Shown here one piece after another: positions 36,430-50,800 of a stretch of DNA of 64,000 nucleotides (its first letter is position 1; every line of letters starts with the position of its first letter). Source of the stretch: Ophiosphaerella korrae. Taxonomy: Eukaryota > Ascomycota > Dothideomycetes > Pleosporales > Phaeosphaeriaceae. Made by a program: the position numbers and the translations under genes. The notes below the pieces were generated by a model. It ran no database searches and was not told the origin of the DNA. It saw nothing but the letters and a program-made list of their open reading frames with translations. Where the stretch lies: the NCBI GenBank assembly GCA_028456385.1, contig JALNQF010000154.1, positions 1 to 64,000 on the forward strand, in the 5' to 3' direction.

Positions 36430-39420
36430 TATTAATTTATATCTTCTTTATTATAGCCTAAACTATTATAGTATTAAATTTCCTTTAAACGCTTTTTAAT
36501 TACTACTTTTAAGCTATTAAGTTCTTTACTAACTTTATTAAGTCTATTATTATACTCGCCTATATATTAGAATATCTAAGAACTTTCTAGCTAATAAATA
36601 CTTCTTCTTAAGATATTATAACACTTCTTAAGAATAAGGTTATCTTTTTTTAGAGCTATCTTATCTCTTTTTAAGTAGTTTATATTATTTAAGAGCTTAT
36701 TTAGTAGTATTAGAGGTTATCCTTAGTATAGCTATAAAGAAAGAGTAAATAAGTAGCTATAATACTTAAGGGCCCTCTTATATAGTTTATAACACTCTAA
36801 AGATAAGTATAATAGTTTAGAATAATAGTAGGCTATATAGTAGTATCTTTAGATATTTAGGGGCCTATACTAGTTAGTATTATCTCTCTTCTAAATAATA
36901 CGCGCAAAGAGTAGTAGTATAGATTAACCTTAAGAATATATAGTTTAGAATTAGAAGGCGTACTAATATTTATCTATTATATATTTCTCTATATCCCTAT
37001 CTAGGCTATAAAATTTAAAGTTATCTAGTTAAGATACTAATATATCTATATCTTAGTGTTGCAGGTAGTATAGGCTAAATACTAGCCTAATTATATCTAC
37101 CTCTTTAAGTATACTAAGTACTTTACTCTATATTAGGATATAAGTATAAGTATTTACGTTACTAATAATATATATACTATATTTAGCTCTACTTAGTAGT
37201 ATATTAATTTAGTTTATTATTTTTAAGAACCTAATACTCTTTATTATATTACTTTATACTAAGGAAATAATAATAACTTTTACCTCTTCGCCCTAGAAAT
37301 TATTAATAGTAGTAATTCTTAGGACCTATTTAGGCTTTCTCTAGATTAATTACTCTAAGTCTCTTTTTTAGAGTAGTAAATAGCTATTTTAAAGCTTAGT
37401 TACTATTTCTTCTACCTAAGAGCTTACGTGCTTAACTTTGCCTATTTAACCTAAGGAGATTCTAAAGGATATAGAGAGTATTTATTAAAGTTTATAAAGT
37501 TAGTCTATAAAAAGAGTTAAGACTATAATCTTACTACTCTTATATACGCCTTATTAGATAATATAACGTATAAGTATAAAGGCTATTTATACCTTAAAGT
37601 TATTACTATACGACTTCCTTTTAGTATTGTATTAATAACTTACTTCTAGATTTATATAATAGTACTAGAACACGTTCTTTTTTATACTTAGTATACTAGG
37701 TAAGTATTTAGTATCTATATAGTCTACTAGATTAGAGTATAATATATTTTAAACTAGCCTAGAGATTTCTAGTCTTATGCGCTGCTAAATATTAAGCTAA
37801 GTAATAGGAATCTAATACTAATCTACTAACTATCTAGCTAACTATTTAAATAGACTACAATTAAGCTAATACTACTTTTCTTAGTTACTTTTAATTAAGA
37901 ATAACTTCTAATTCTTAATCTATAGTCTTAGCTACTTATAATCTCTAATTAAGATAAGGTACTATATACTAGGTATAAACGTGCTAAGTATATATACTTC
38001 TAAAACTTCTATAGCCTCCTTATATATAACTACTTTTATATTAAGATTACGTAAGACTAAGGTATACTTAGCTAGTCTAGTTATAGTAAGTCTAATAACA
38101 TTAGTAGTACTTAAAATCTAGTAATTAATCTCTTTATACACGAGACTAATAGTTGTCTACAAATCCTTAATATCTTAAAGCGAAGTAGATATATTATAGA
38201 TAATATTACCTATAATCTTGTTTATCTAATAATTTACTAACGTTAATCTATCTTTAAGTATTAGATAATAGATATACTCTTTTACTATAGACAAGACTAT
38301 TTTAAGCTTAAATAATATAAATAACTTCTTAGGCTCTATAGAGCTTACTTTATATTTAGCTAACTATAAGTTAAATAGTATAACTTTTAATCTTATCTTA
38401 GATATATTTCTTATAGAATATAAAAATTGTTTATAAACCTTATTATAGTTTTAATATAAGTAATTTTATATAGAATACTAATTTAGATTTTAAATATAGA
38501 AGGTGCTCTTTAGGTAGTTAAGTAGGATATACCTACTAAGCTCCTTTTCCTTAAAGGTAAAGCTTAATACGTGTACCTATAACCTAGTTCTAAAGCTCTA
38601 CCTAGAGATAGTATATAGATTCTTTAATTTAAGTAAGCTAGACGTACTATTTTCTCTAATATAGACTATATCCTTAATACTAGTAGTAACTAGATACTCT
38701 AGAAACTAGTTAAGAGTATAGTTAGTATAATATACTATAAGAATAGGACCTAGAGTAGCCTTTACTTTATTAGCGAGAAATACGTAAATAAGCTAAGTAC
38801 TAATATAAGATTTACTTATCTCTAGTAGGCCTTATATAAGTATAAATTTATAACTAAAGCTAGCTAGTAAAGCTTTATACTAGCTTTAATTAAGTATTAT
38901 TAGATATTTTAGATCTTCTTCTATACGTATAGTATTAGCTCCTAGTTTAAAATAAATAGAGATTGTTAGATCTATTATAATAGGCGATAAGTTAAATATA
39001 AATCTAAGAAGGTAAGCGTAGATAGGAGGGAGTATAGAAGGCTTTAGAATACCTAAACTTAGTTTAAGGAGCTACTTCTACAAAGCTAATTAATAGTTAA
39101 TAAGTAATATCTATAAGTTTTTAAGTACTAGTATAAAGGCTACTAGGATAATACTAGGAAATTCTATAAGTAAGCTATTTAACCTTTAAGAGCTAGCTAC
39201 AAGAGCTATTAAATTATAGATTGTAGTTACTATAGTAAGACTTATAGATATCGCTAGTCTATTCTTAGTAATTAAGCTATATTTATTTTAGGAATTTATA
39301 TTCTTCTTAGTAATAGTAAAGAATATAGGCGTACTCTTTCTATTATAGAATATAATTAAGTAAAGTAGTACTTCTTTCTTAAGCTACTTTATAGTAGACT
39401 ACTATTAACAACGCTAAGAT
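36430..39420 (-). pseudogene. UPF1/NFX1-type superfamily 1 helicase relic
   Basis: On the minus strand one frame (complement codon phase 0 at 38808, 37998, 37761 and 37278) carries the SF1 helicase motifs in order. The Walker A loop is at 38808-38831 and reads GLLEISKS where the family has GPPGTGKS; every change is a RIP-type transition. The motif II region is at about 37998-38030 (VIYKEAIEVLE for 'VICEEAGEVLE'), followed by LILIRDYK for 'LILIGDHxQLRP'. QRIRLEIS, the 'QRRMRPEIS' motif, is at 37761-37787. The motif V/VI region is INNF-stop-GEEVKVIIISLV at about 37310-37260, then LLSRAKYSIYIISN. The following YYLQHQDIDILVSQ matches the 'CPRHP....CSQP' segment that precedes NFX1-type zinc fingers. 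A coiled-coil-like tail reaches about 36430. The N-terminal limit is uncertain. Relatives act in RNA quality control or RNAi-linked heterochromatin; the role here is unknown. Confidence 0.8.
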
Positions 39421-39429
39421 ATAGTCTTT

Positions 39430-41830
39430 TACTAAAGGTCTACTAGAAGTTTAAACCTAATCTAGACCTTAAGCTTATACTTCTTTATCTATTACGTTAG
39501 AGTTACTATAGTACTAGAATAAACCTAGGCACGAGTACCTTAGTAATAGATCTAGTTAGTATAGTTAATACGCCTTATATTATCTCTAGAATACTCTAGT
39601 AGTAGATTCTTAACTATATACTTAACTTTAGTAAATATATCGTATTAATAGAGTCTAAAGTATATATTATAAATATATTTAACGCCTTTAAGTAGATATT
39701 ACAAGAAGTAGAGAGGTAATAGAAGATACTTTAGATATTTACTATAGATCTTACTCTTAGTTAGAAGGATAGTAATTTATAAGATATTATTTTTATTATT
39801 ATTATATTAGTCTATAAAAGTTTTATAAGCTACTATTAAACTTAATATCTTAATCTTGTATTCTAGGAGAAATACTTAAATATATAGTATAAATAGCTTA
39901 CACCTATTAGTATAACCTACTATACTCTTAATAGGCCTCTAGGAGACTTAGTAGTAATAGAGGCCTAGAACTAGGTATACTATTGTTATTATTAATAGGG
40001 CCTACTTTTAGACCCTCCCTCTCTAATAAAATATACCTTACTTCGTAGAATATCTAATTAAGCTTCTATTGTTTAAATTCTATTTAAATTAATATTATAG
40101 TATTAAATTCTATCGTAATAACTATATAGTATTAGATTAAATATAGTATTCTTAGGATTCTTATACTTATAATTATTAGTTCTACTATTTTAGTTCTAAA
40201 AGCTTTAACGTTATAAAATAATACTAAAGCTAGAATTATAATATTTCGAGTAAGTAGCCCTTTTAACCTATTAAACTTCTAGTAATTAAAGTTATAGTTT
40301 AACATTATAGATATTACCTCTACAATTTATTTACTAAAAGCTAAGACTAAGTACACCTTAGAACTAAATATAATTTATTTGCTCTAAGGCAGTATCTAGA
40401 GTATAGCTACTAGTATAGTATCTAAGGTTCTTGTAGTAATAACCTAAATACAAGGCGTAGTAAGTATACTAACTACTATAATTCTAGACTTAATTAAAGC
40501 GCTAATCCCTTAAAACCTATTACTTAGCACTAAGTAATTTTATATTAGATTACCTTATAATATTTTCTACTATAGCTTACTCCTTAGTATTTCTAGCTTA
40601 ATTCTAACTAATATGTAGAAATATTTCTAAACTAAGTAGAATAATATTATATCTCTTAGTAGTACCTTAGAGGAAATAATACCTACCGCTATATATCGCT
40701 CCCTACTACTAGGTTTAGTATTAATACTTATTATAGCTACTATAATAATATACTTAATATTCTTTCTAATAATCTATCTACTAAGTATATTAGGATTAAA
40801 GATTATAAAATTTAGTATACTACTTCTCCTAGGAATAATATATTATAGTCTTTTTATCGCACCTATTGTTATTCTAAGGATATTAAACTCTAAAGCTAAG
40901 TAGCTACTATCTTAGATTTAAGTTAAGTATAGAGAAGTTAGTAAATTTACTATTTAGAGTTTTGTTTTAGTAAGTATTATAGTAATAACTAGTGTACTAT
41001 CTCCTATTATACTATAAGTATTTAAGACAAGAGAGTAGAAGAGTAACGTAATATATTTTAGAATTTAATAGATAGTATTAGAAAAATTCTATAATACTTT
41101 AGAACTACCTTAAGTAACTTAACGTTACTCTTTTCTCCTATATAAATAATTAGTACACCTATAAGTAATAAATAAAATATACTATTTAGGCGTTAGCGTT
41201 GTAGTTTACGCCCTAATAATACCCTAGAATAGACTATTAAGTTATTAGTTTACGCGCAATTAACAGCGCTATTTATATCTTAGCTTTATACGCTATAACT
41301 ATATACAAGTAATATAGCGTAGGAGAAAAAGTAACTATACTTTTACTACTTTTCTACTACCTATAGGCGTAAAAAGAATAAAATAGAAAAGGGGTATAGT
41401 TTTACTAATAGAGCTCTTTATATATATAAGGAGGCGCTATATATATAGACTAGCTATATACTAGGACTAGTAGAGAATATATAATCTACTACTTGTATAG
41501 AAATAGTGCAAGAAGAGTAATATAGGTATAACAAGCTATACGTATAGAGAGAGAAATAGAAGGAATAAGAACTATATTTTATTCTACTACTACCTACGTC
41601 TTCTTTTACTAACTAGAACCTTTTTAAAAGTAATTATAAGAGTCTTATATACAAAGTAAAGTTATTTTATTACTAAGAAAAACCTATATATTTAACTTCT
41701 TACTAGATTTATAATCTATTTACAATTTAATTATAGTCTTTTTAGTTAGTAAATATTCTTATATTAGGATAAGTAGTAAGTATCTAGCTACTCTATAATC
41801 TTAGTTCGCTTAGAGCTAGGTATTTTAGAG
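39430..41830. other. RIP-degraded region upstream of the helicase relic
   Basis: Mutated AT-rich DNA. The N-terminus and promoter of the helicase gene would lie in the first part but cannot be delimited. No other motif was seen. Confidence 0.45.
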
Positions 41831-41835
41831 AATAG

Positions 41836-42385
41836 GAAGTCTATAGAACTAGGTTAAGTAAGTAGGATTTAGTAGAGGTACCTAAGCCTTATTATAAGGA
41901 AAGAATACAAGGGCTTATTATCTTTTTCTATAGTATACTAGAGGATATTATTAAAAATTAGTAGATCCTTAATAATAGGCTAGTAATTTTACATCCTAAT
42001 ACTAATTAATTTATTAATTTTAGGCTACTAATACTTTATCTTAAAATAGTAAATATAAATGTTGCTTTTAAACTTATTATAATAATCTAAGAGATAAAGT
42101 CTATAGAAAACTTTATTTTAGCTATAGAGATACCTAAATATCCTTCTAATATTCCTATCTAAATAGTAGTATTTAGATTAAGGCTAACACTAGAACTTAT
42201 TTAGGATATAGTTAATAGTAGATAGGAGGGTAGTAATACGCTCTATAGAAACCTAAAATTTTCTATTAGTATAACTAAGCGTAACTAAAAATACTATACC
42301 TAATTTACTAACTTTATTAGTAGAGTTATATAAAAGGTATATAAATAGGGCTTACTTTATTCTTCTAATAGTATTTTAGCTTGAT
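41836..42385 (+). pseudogene. unidentified reading-frame relic
   Basis: A single plus-strand frame of about 180 codons (phase checked at 41836 and 42241), with protein-like pieces such as VEVPKPYYKERI near 41872, FFYSILEDIIKN near 41925 and LYRNLKFSISITKRN near 42244. It ends at one of the few TGA triplets in the window. The family was not recognised, and it could be part of a larger gene reaching back to about 41580. Confidence 0.3.
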
Positions 42386-42980
42386 TTTAGAATAGAGACT
42401 ATTAATACTAGAGGAGTACTAATAGAGGCTAAAGAAGAAGAAATGTCTTTACTTTCCCTTACTATTACCTCTCTCTCCTTTCTTACTTTATTAATACTAA
42501 ATATTCTATTTATAAGTACGTTGTCGTCTAATAATAGATAAAAGTAAGTATTAGCTATTTTAATTCTTACTCTTATACCTTCCTAGCCTTTAAAGATACT
42601 CTTAAATTTTTTATTCTTTATCTTAACTATTATAGTATAGCCTAGCGCATCTACAATATTACTTTTACTATACCTAAACCTAAGTATACTTATAATTCTT
42701 TTTAGCTTTAGTAGCAATTCTTTTACTATATCTACTAAGGTGCTAACTTTTTTAACTTAAAGGCGGGCTAGATAGCTTATAAATATAGCTAGCTAAACTA
42801 TATATTTATTTATACTTGTATTTATATAGTAGTGTTTAACTACTTTATATATAGTAAGTTTAGCGTATATAAGCTAAACCTAGCTATCTTAGTTTACTTT
42901 AAAAGGCTCTAAACGTAAATAATCTATAGCTACTATAGCTTGTTCCTATATTAGTTAGCTAGGAGAAAGAAGAAAAAGAA

Positions 42981-43060
42981 GAAGTAGTAGTAGTAGCGGC
43001 GGCGGCGGTAGAGGAGGAGAAAGAAAAAGAAGAGGATTTAACGTTATTATTAGCACCTAT
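42981..43060 (+). repeat. trinucleotide tract: mutated poly-Ala/Glu coding run
   Basis: (GTA)4 followed by (GCG)4 and a GAG/GAA-rich run. In one frame this reads Val4-Ala4 and then a Glu/Lys run ending EEKEKEED. GTA is what RIP makes of GCA, so the original was probably an eight-alanine run before an acidic stretch. This implies a former coding sequence here, but the protein downstream to about 43900 was not recognised. Confidence 0.6.
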
Positions 43061-46000
43061 TAAATTAGAAGAGTATAATACTAAATTATAAAGATCCTAA
43101 CTTAAAATAAATATCTTTCTACTTATTTAGAATACTCCTCGTTAGTATATATTGTATATACGTTAAATATATAGGGTCTTAAAATACCTAGCCTAGGGGA
43201 CGTTTATTAGGGCACTTATTTTCCTATATTTTTTAAGCTAAAACCTACAAGACTTATAAGGTAGATAGCGTAAGTAGGACGTACGTAAAGGAGGCAGCTA
43301 AAGCTTAGCCCTAAGACAAGGTATAAAAAGTTACTCTAGTAATAGAATAAGGTATATAAAAGCTATAGAATATATTAAATATAATATAAGCTTTACTATA
43401 TATAGTTATTAGTAAAGCTAATTGTATCTAGACTATATATAGTATAACTTCTAAGTAAAAGGTAATTAATTTGCGTAATAGGTTAGAGCTAATAGCTAGG
43501 TCGTATTAATATATAATAATAATGCATTAGGTTTTATATATAGGATTCCTTAAGGTAGAAAGTCTTTTACTAGTAATATAACCTTTATTAGCGTATATAG
43601 CTATCTTTATTTCTTAATAACGTTTATACTACTTTATACTCTTGTTATTAGCCTAGCTACTTCTATTGTACCTATTCCCTAATTTAGACTATAATACCTA
43701 GTAAATCTAAAAAAATTAAGCAATATTAATCTAAGGTTAGAAAGTAGCTCTGCGGATTACGGCCTACTACTATACCTAGATATAGCCTAAGTACTAGCTT
43801 AATATTATTTCTATACAATTCTTTCTTTTATCTTTAACTAAGTTTAAATTATAGACTACTTAGTTCCTATAAACGTTACTTGCTCGCAATTCTAGCCCTA
43901 TTCCTACTAACTTTTAATCCTTTAACATATATATTAATACTATAGAATTTTTTCGAGATAATATTTAAAACTATTTATATTGTAATATAGTTAAAATATA
44001 TAAACTTATTAAAAATTACGTTTAAAATAGAGGTACTAATGTTTATTTAAAAGTTTAGTTACTAAGCTAATTAGACTAGGGCTGTAATAGCTAGAATTAT
44101 AACTACTAATCTCTACTAGTAAGCTACTAGATAAAGATATAAATATTCTATTTGTACTTAGTAGCGAGCTTAAGCTATATAGAGATTAATCTATACTTAA
44201 GATAGCTAGTTATATATAGTATAAATAAGAAGTGCTAGATTCTATATATACTCCTAGGAGTAGCTTTAAGTTTAGTCTAAGTTTAAGTACTTAATATATA
44301 GTCTATTGTATAATTCTATATAATAGCTTTTATAGTTATTAGTTAAAGATTACTTACTACTTTAGTATAGTAGGGGCTTATAGTATACTAATATAGATTA
44401 GCTATAGTATTAGAGTTATTATTAAGGGGCGTAAGAGAACTAATTTTAGGTAGCTATACTAATAGTAGATTTAGCTACTACTATATAGAGGGATTATTAT
44501 AGCTTTCTCTATCCTTAATTAAACTACCTAGAAACTATAAAATCTTTAGATCTAGCTTAGAGAAAAGAGTATATTAGCTCTAGTAGACTCTAGTTTGTTT
44601 TACTACTACTAATATTTTCTTTTCTAATATTTCGCGAGAAGACTTAAAGTTATATTTCTATAATAATATAGAGGTCTAGGATATAATAAGAGAATATCTT
44701 TACACTATAATCTTAGAAAGCTTCTAATATAGTAGAACTTAAGTTAGTATATTAGTATCTAATTTAGAGGCCTTAAATAAAGAGATGTACTATCTACTAC
44801 TTCTACTTAAGAAAGTTCTTAAACGTTAGAGTTATTTTATACAAAGCTATAATATAGTATAGGATTATAACGCTAGTATATACGCCCTAAACAAATAAAA
44901 TCCCTAAGATATAGATATTTTATATCTAGTTTTCTTTGTTATATTAATAATAAATAAAGTTTTTTCTTCTCTATTAAGAGTCTCGACTATATCGATAGCA
45001 AGAAATCTAGTATTAACTAAATTAGAAATATTAAGTAATTAGATAGCTATATAGGTATTATAGAAATCTTATATAATAGATAGTATAATAGCTTTAGTGC
45101 GTAGTAGTAGAATTCTAATTCTAAGACTGTATAGGTTTAACTAGACTAATTAGCGATATTGTTACCTAATATTATTATTAAAAATATTAGCCCGCTATTC
45201 TTTATCTATACTATACTTAGGCTATTAAGATTCTCTTATTAATATACGCAATACGTATAAGCAATAAAGGAAAAAGTTTAAGTTAATATAATAATAGCCT
45301 TTAGTAGAGAGGTAACGTAGAGAATATAGGTTAGTATTAATTATAGGAGTATAGACTATAGCCTTAAAGCTTAGTTTAACAATAGCTTAGTAGGGCAAGG
45401 TAACGTACACTACGCACGTCCTATATAGGCAATACTTTTAATATTAGTAATATAGGTTAGCGCTATAAGAGTATAGACTATAGCCTAATAATATAGTCTA
45501 ACGTAGTATATAACGCACTAATTAACTTATATATCTATCTATAACTTCTAATATTAGCGACCTAATAAATTAGAGTAGCTAGTAGCTAGATACTAATCTT
45601 CTATTTACTCTAGTTAAGCTAAACCTATAATTCTAAATTAAAGCCTTTATATAATATTATACTAGTCTTTAATTATAGTATATAAGCGAATTAGCGTTAC
45701 TAAGATAATTAATACTAGCGGCGTTTTTATTTTCCTAGTGTAGAGAATTTTAGCCTTACTCTACGCTTAGTAATACTAAATAGTCTTAGGCTAATATATA
45801 TTATAGTAACTATCTAAGTAAGAACTAAGGCTAAGGATATATAGAGACAAGCACGCTATTTATTTAACTAATAGAGATAATTCTAGGTAAGCTTAGTATA
45901 CATACTAACTTCTTTAAGCTTGTATTAACTATATATAGTTTATTATAAGGGATAAAGTAAAGCGATTACTTATAAGATAAATATAAGGTAATTTAATAGA

Positions 46001-47315
46001 CTTAGAGTAAGAGACGTTCTTAGCTAATATTAATAAAAAACTACGCGAAAAATAGATACTAGAGGTTACCTTAGATATCCTTTAGTAGCGTATAGCTAAA
46101 CTTACGTTAAGAGGTAAGCTACTAGCTATAAATCTCCTAATCTAGACTAGAATATTAATAGGCTTATAAGAAGAAGAGTAAACTAAGCTACTTTAAGTTA
46201 TAAAACGTCTATATTAATTAAAAGTATATCTTAGAATCTACTCTCTAGTAACCTATATCTTAGTAATATAGCTCTCTATAACTTACTCTTTAACTTTATT
46301 AAGGAAGTAGCTTAAATATAGTTATATAGCTAAAACTAATAAGAGAGGCTATATAAAGGTATATAGTATAGAGGTAGAAGGTAGTACTATATTCTTTAAA
46401 CTCTAAGGTATACGTACTTATTCTAGGGTTTATTCTTATAGTACTAGAGCTAAGAAAAATCTTTATACTTTAGAACTCTCTATTTTCTATACCTTTTATC
46501 TAGATCTTTCTAGTAACTAAATAGTTTAATTAAAACCTTCTAGAAGTAGTATTATTTTATAGAGAGCTAACGTCTTCTAGTTTTAAGTTAGATATACCTT
46601 TTACTTATCTAGGCTACACTATATACGTAACTAAGAAATTTATAGAATTAGAAGAGAAGCTTATTTAGGGATAAGAAGCTATTATAAGTTATAACTAGTA
46701 TACTTAGTAGATTTTAAATCTATACTAAGCTATCTAAAATTTAAAGTTTAGGTATAGATAGGCTTGTTCTTCGCCCTTATAGCGCTAGTAATAGATTTTA
46801 GTAAAGTTATCTTTTACTAAAGTAGCCTTATAAGGTATAGTTATAGTCTATAATTATAAAAGGGCACTAGGTAGCTAAAGATAGAGATAAAGTGTTTACT
46901 CCTATAGCTACTACTAAACTTTAGCCTAGACTACTTTACTATAGATACGCTAAAGATATATAAAAAGCGAATCGCTTTATATTTATATATAATACATACT
47001 AATACGTATCTTAGTTAGGATAAGCTCTATAAACTTAAAAATATAGAAATTTTTACTAGTATATAGATAAAAAATAGTTTATTACTAATAAAATAGTAAA
47101 ACTTCTTATAAAATTATCTTTTTTGTAGCTAAGTATAGTAAGGTATACTAAGACTTTAGTAATATTATAGAATATAACTATTATCTATAATATTAATATC
47201 TAATTATATCTTAAGCTCTATAATATAATTTAGGTCTTTCTTTAGATATAGAGTTCTACGTATAGGCTACTAATACTAAGAGAATACTAATACTACTAAG
47301 AACGTCTACCTTATT
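43061..47315. other. RIP-degraded region, nothing named
   Basis: AT-rich mutated DNA. Coding-like stretches on the plus strand (for example around 43250-43330 and 46560-46750) cannot be linked in one frame or to a family. Confidence 0.4.
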
Positions 47316-47319
47316 TTAT

Positions 47320-47850
47320 AAAGAAAAAATTTATTAGTACTAGTACTATATAAGAAATTAGAAAGTAATTTTATACTTCTACCTATATAGAAGTTAGAAT
47401 AGTAGATAGTTTAAGAGCTTTAGTATACAATAATTAATTATAGGTACACTTAGATCTATAGAAATACTTTAAGAACTTAAGTATTAAACTATCCCCTAAT
47501 AAGATTAGTTACTATAGAGATAAGTAGTTTTATTAGTTTATAGTTCTAATTCTCGATATTAAAATATAAGGATTTTAACTAGATATTCGAGTTATATAAC
47601 TTTACGTTAATCTAGAAGAGCTAGAGAGGTATACTATTAGAATTTAACTAATAGTAAAACTTTATAAAGAAAAAAGTATAGCTATAAAAGTAGGCTAGTT
47701 ATATAGGGATAGGAATCTAATTTCTATAACTAAATTTAATTAGATCTTTAAAGGATTAGTTAAATCTAATAAAAAAGGATAGATAGTAGAAGTAGAAAGG
47801 ATTCTAGATATAGTATATAAACCTATACTATTTGTGTACACTATATAAAG
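47320..47850 (+). pseudogene. unidentified reading-frame relic
   Basis: One plus-strand frame of about 175 codons with readable pieces KKFISTSTI near 47322, VDSLRALVYNN at 47402, YVNLEELERYTIRI near 47612 and VEVERILDIVYKPILF near 47787. Interruptions are TAG/TAA. Coding-like sequence on the same strand from about 46560 is in a different phase, so a frameshift or a separate exon may lie between. The family was not recognised. Confidence 0.35.
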
Positions 47851-47854
47851 GAGC

Positions 47855-50800
47855 TAATTTCTTTAGGAACTATATATTTACTAGCGCTAGCGTCTTACTC
47901 TCTTAATAATTCTTTAGGAGAATTAGAGATATATATCTAAACTTGTAGGTCTCTAGAGTAATATATATTATATCCCCTCTTTTTAAGAAATAAGGTTCTT
48001 AAATAAGAGGTTAATATTCCTTAGGATAGCTTTATAGTTTTATAAATATATAAGCTTATAGAAAGTTTATTTAGTTTCTTTATATTATACTTTATTTAAT
48101 AAAACCCTAGTTTAGTATATTTAGGTAGGTTTATAGCTTTACTAAATTCCTTCTAGGTATCTCCTAATAGTCTAGGCCGTATAACAAACTAGATTAGAAT
48201 AGCTTAGATAAAAGAATAGTAGACTAATAATCCTAACTTATAGATTCTATTTATTAGATTTAATAGTTATTTAATAAGTAATATAAATAATAGTAAGATT
48301 ATAGTTAATTAATTTCTATCTATTATATTTTATAGGCTACTATTAATATCTTTTCTTAATACTCTTTACTCTACTCTCCTTTTAAAAAGTTATACTCCTT
48401 TTAAAGAGATACGTTACTATTAAGCTAGCGCGTTACTAGTAGATTCTAGGTTAACTTAGATTCTGCTGTTTAGCTCGCTTAGCTTATAGCTATTACGCTA
48501 GCTAGTACACGCTAGCTAATTAGTAGTTATCCTAAGTACTCTCTTCTAAATATAGATCTCTTTACTATTTACTCTTTTACTTGCGCTTCTAATTGTATTT
48601 CTACTTATATTATCTATTACTTAGCTATACTATAGCCTTATAATAATACTATTATATTAGCTAGTCTATATTATAGATTTTCTAAATCTATACTATTTAC
48701 TTTAGCTATAAGAAAGTATTATTATCCTTGTATTATTGCTCTATAGGTATAGAGTAAGTAGTTTCTTAAAGTATTAGAAGAGTAGTATAATAGTTTATAG
48801 GCTCTATAGGTATAGTTAGAGAAGTACGTATAGTAGCTAAAAAGGAGCCTATATTTAAGAGATCTATTAGTCTCGTTAATAGCTATTTAAGGTTATTCTT
48901 ATACTTACGTTAAAAAAATTAAAATAGTAGGTTTATCTTAGATATTAGAATACGCGAGCTCTTTAAAATTAATATAAAGGATATACGTAAATTATAAAGA
49001 GAGTAAGAAGGTATTATTTAAAGATAAATATATTATAGTATTATAAGGACTAATAGGTTACTACCTAATAAAAGGTATTTACCTAATATATTTCTATCTA
49101 AGGTTTTAGTTACCTTACTATATAAGGAGGTCTATATAATATAGCTTTACCTAAGATATATTATAAATAGGAGAGTTGCTTATAGTATTATAGTAGAAAA
49201 GTATAGCTTATAATAGGAGATAGGAAAGAGAGTATAATTTTTCTAGCTACTATCTCCTATACTATCTATTACTTCTTCTCTTAGATATATCTACCTTACG
49301 CCTAGTAGCGCTAACCTACGTTATATTCTATATATTCTAATTTTATTTTATTCTATTTTACTATAAGTAGAGATATACTTAAGCTACTATTACTAAGCTT
49401 TAGTAGAGCTATCTCTTAGTTCTTACTAACTATAGGACGCTTCTACTAATATAGTTTCTAGGACTATACTATTTTACTAAGTGCGATTTGTAGTAGATAT
49501 GTACTAGGAACTCTACTATATATAATATCTAGAAATTAAGTAGATTTTTCTTTTAGCTTATATTATACTAGTAAGAGACAATTAAAGTAACGTACGTAAG
49601 TTAAACTCTAAATTATTAATCTTCTACTTAGAAGTAAAAGCTCTAAAGTAAGCTCTATTTTAGCTAGTAGAGAGTTTATAATATACTAATTGTCTCCTAT
49701 TCTAGGATATATATAAAGGTTATATCTATAAACCCTAAGGTATACAAGCTACTATAGTTTTAGCTAATAGTTATTGTAGTTTTATTGCTATATAATTGTA
49801 TTACTATTAGTACTTTAGCTTATACTTTTCCTAGGCGCTTATAAGTATCTACTACTTTCTCTACTACTTTTATATACTTTATACTATATATATAGCTTGT
49901 ATTACTTCTTACTCTATTATTAAGAAAGCTTAGCGCCTAATAGAACTTAGTTAGGCGTAAGATTATAAGTATAAACTTATATTCCTTATAAGTGTAAGCT
50001 AAACACTTATATTTCCCTTAGTCCTTTACTCCTATAACGCAAATTTTCGCCTTAAAATTTATTATTCTACTATAATAGCTTCTAAATAGTAAGTAAGATA
50101 TTAAGTCTATATTATTATTCTTAGATATAACCTCGTAATAGCTATAAAACTATATAAATATATATATCGTTTAAAGAACTATATTTTATATTTACTAGTT
50201 TAGTAGGTATAGTTATACTTAGTTTTATAATTATTCTTATTTTTTTTAAGTAAATGTATATAGGATATATATTATAAGAGATTAAGTACTAGGAGTAAAC
50301 ACTAAAAGAATTATATAGTTAGAGAAAGAGCTTAGAGAAAGTATAAATAAAAAGGTTAAAGAGTTTTATAGAAGAGTAATATACTATCCTTATATATAAT
50401 AGTAACTTTTACCTCTAAATTTATAGATTATATATAATTTCTTTGTCTAATTAACTCTATATATATAATAGAACTTTTAGGTTTTAGTTCTCTAAACTAG
50501 TACAAAATAAAATCTTTAACTTACTAGTACTTTTATTATCTATCTTCTATAATATAAAAGTACTTTATTTATAAATCTTTCTTACTTATAATAAGGGGTA
50601 ATATATCCTTAGATATTGTAATAATATACTTACCTTCTAGTAGTAATAAACTTTTACGTAGAGAACGTTTAAAATTTAACTATAAACGTACGTCTAATTA
50701 CAAACAAATTACTCTTAAGCCTATAGGGGATAGACTAATCTAGCGTTATATAATAGTACTCTACTTAGTTAGTATTCTTCTTTAAAGGAGGCTTATAATA

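Noticed and set aside
46560..47850. One continuous relic gene of about 1.3 kb
   Set aside because: Codon phase at 46645 (1) and 47405 (2) differ, so continuity is not supported. Only 47320-47850 is listed.
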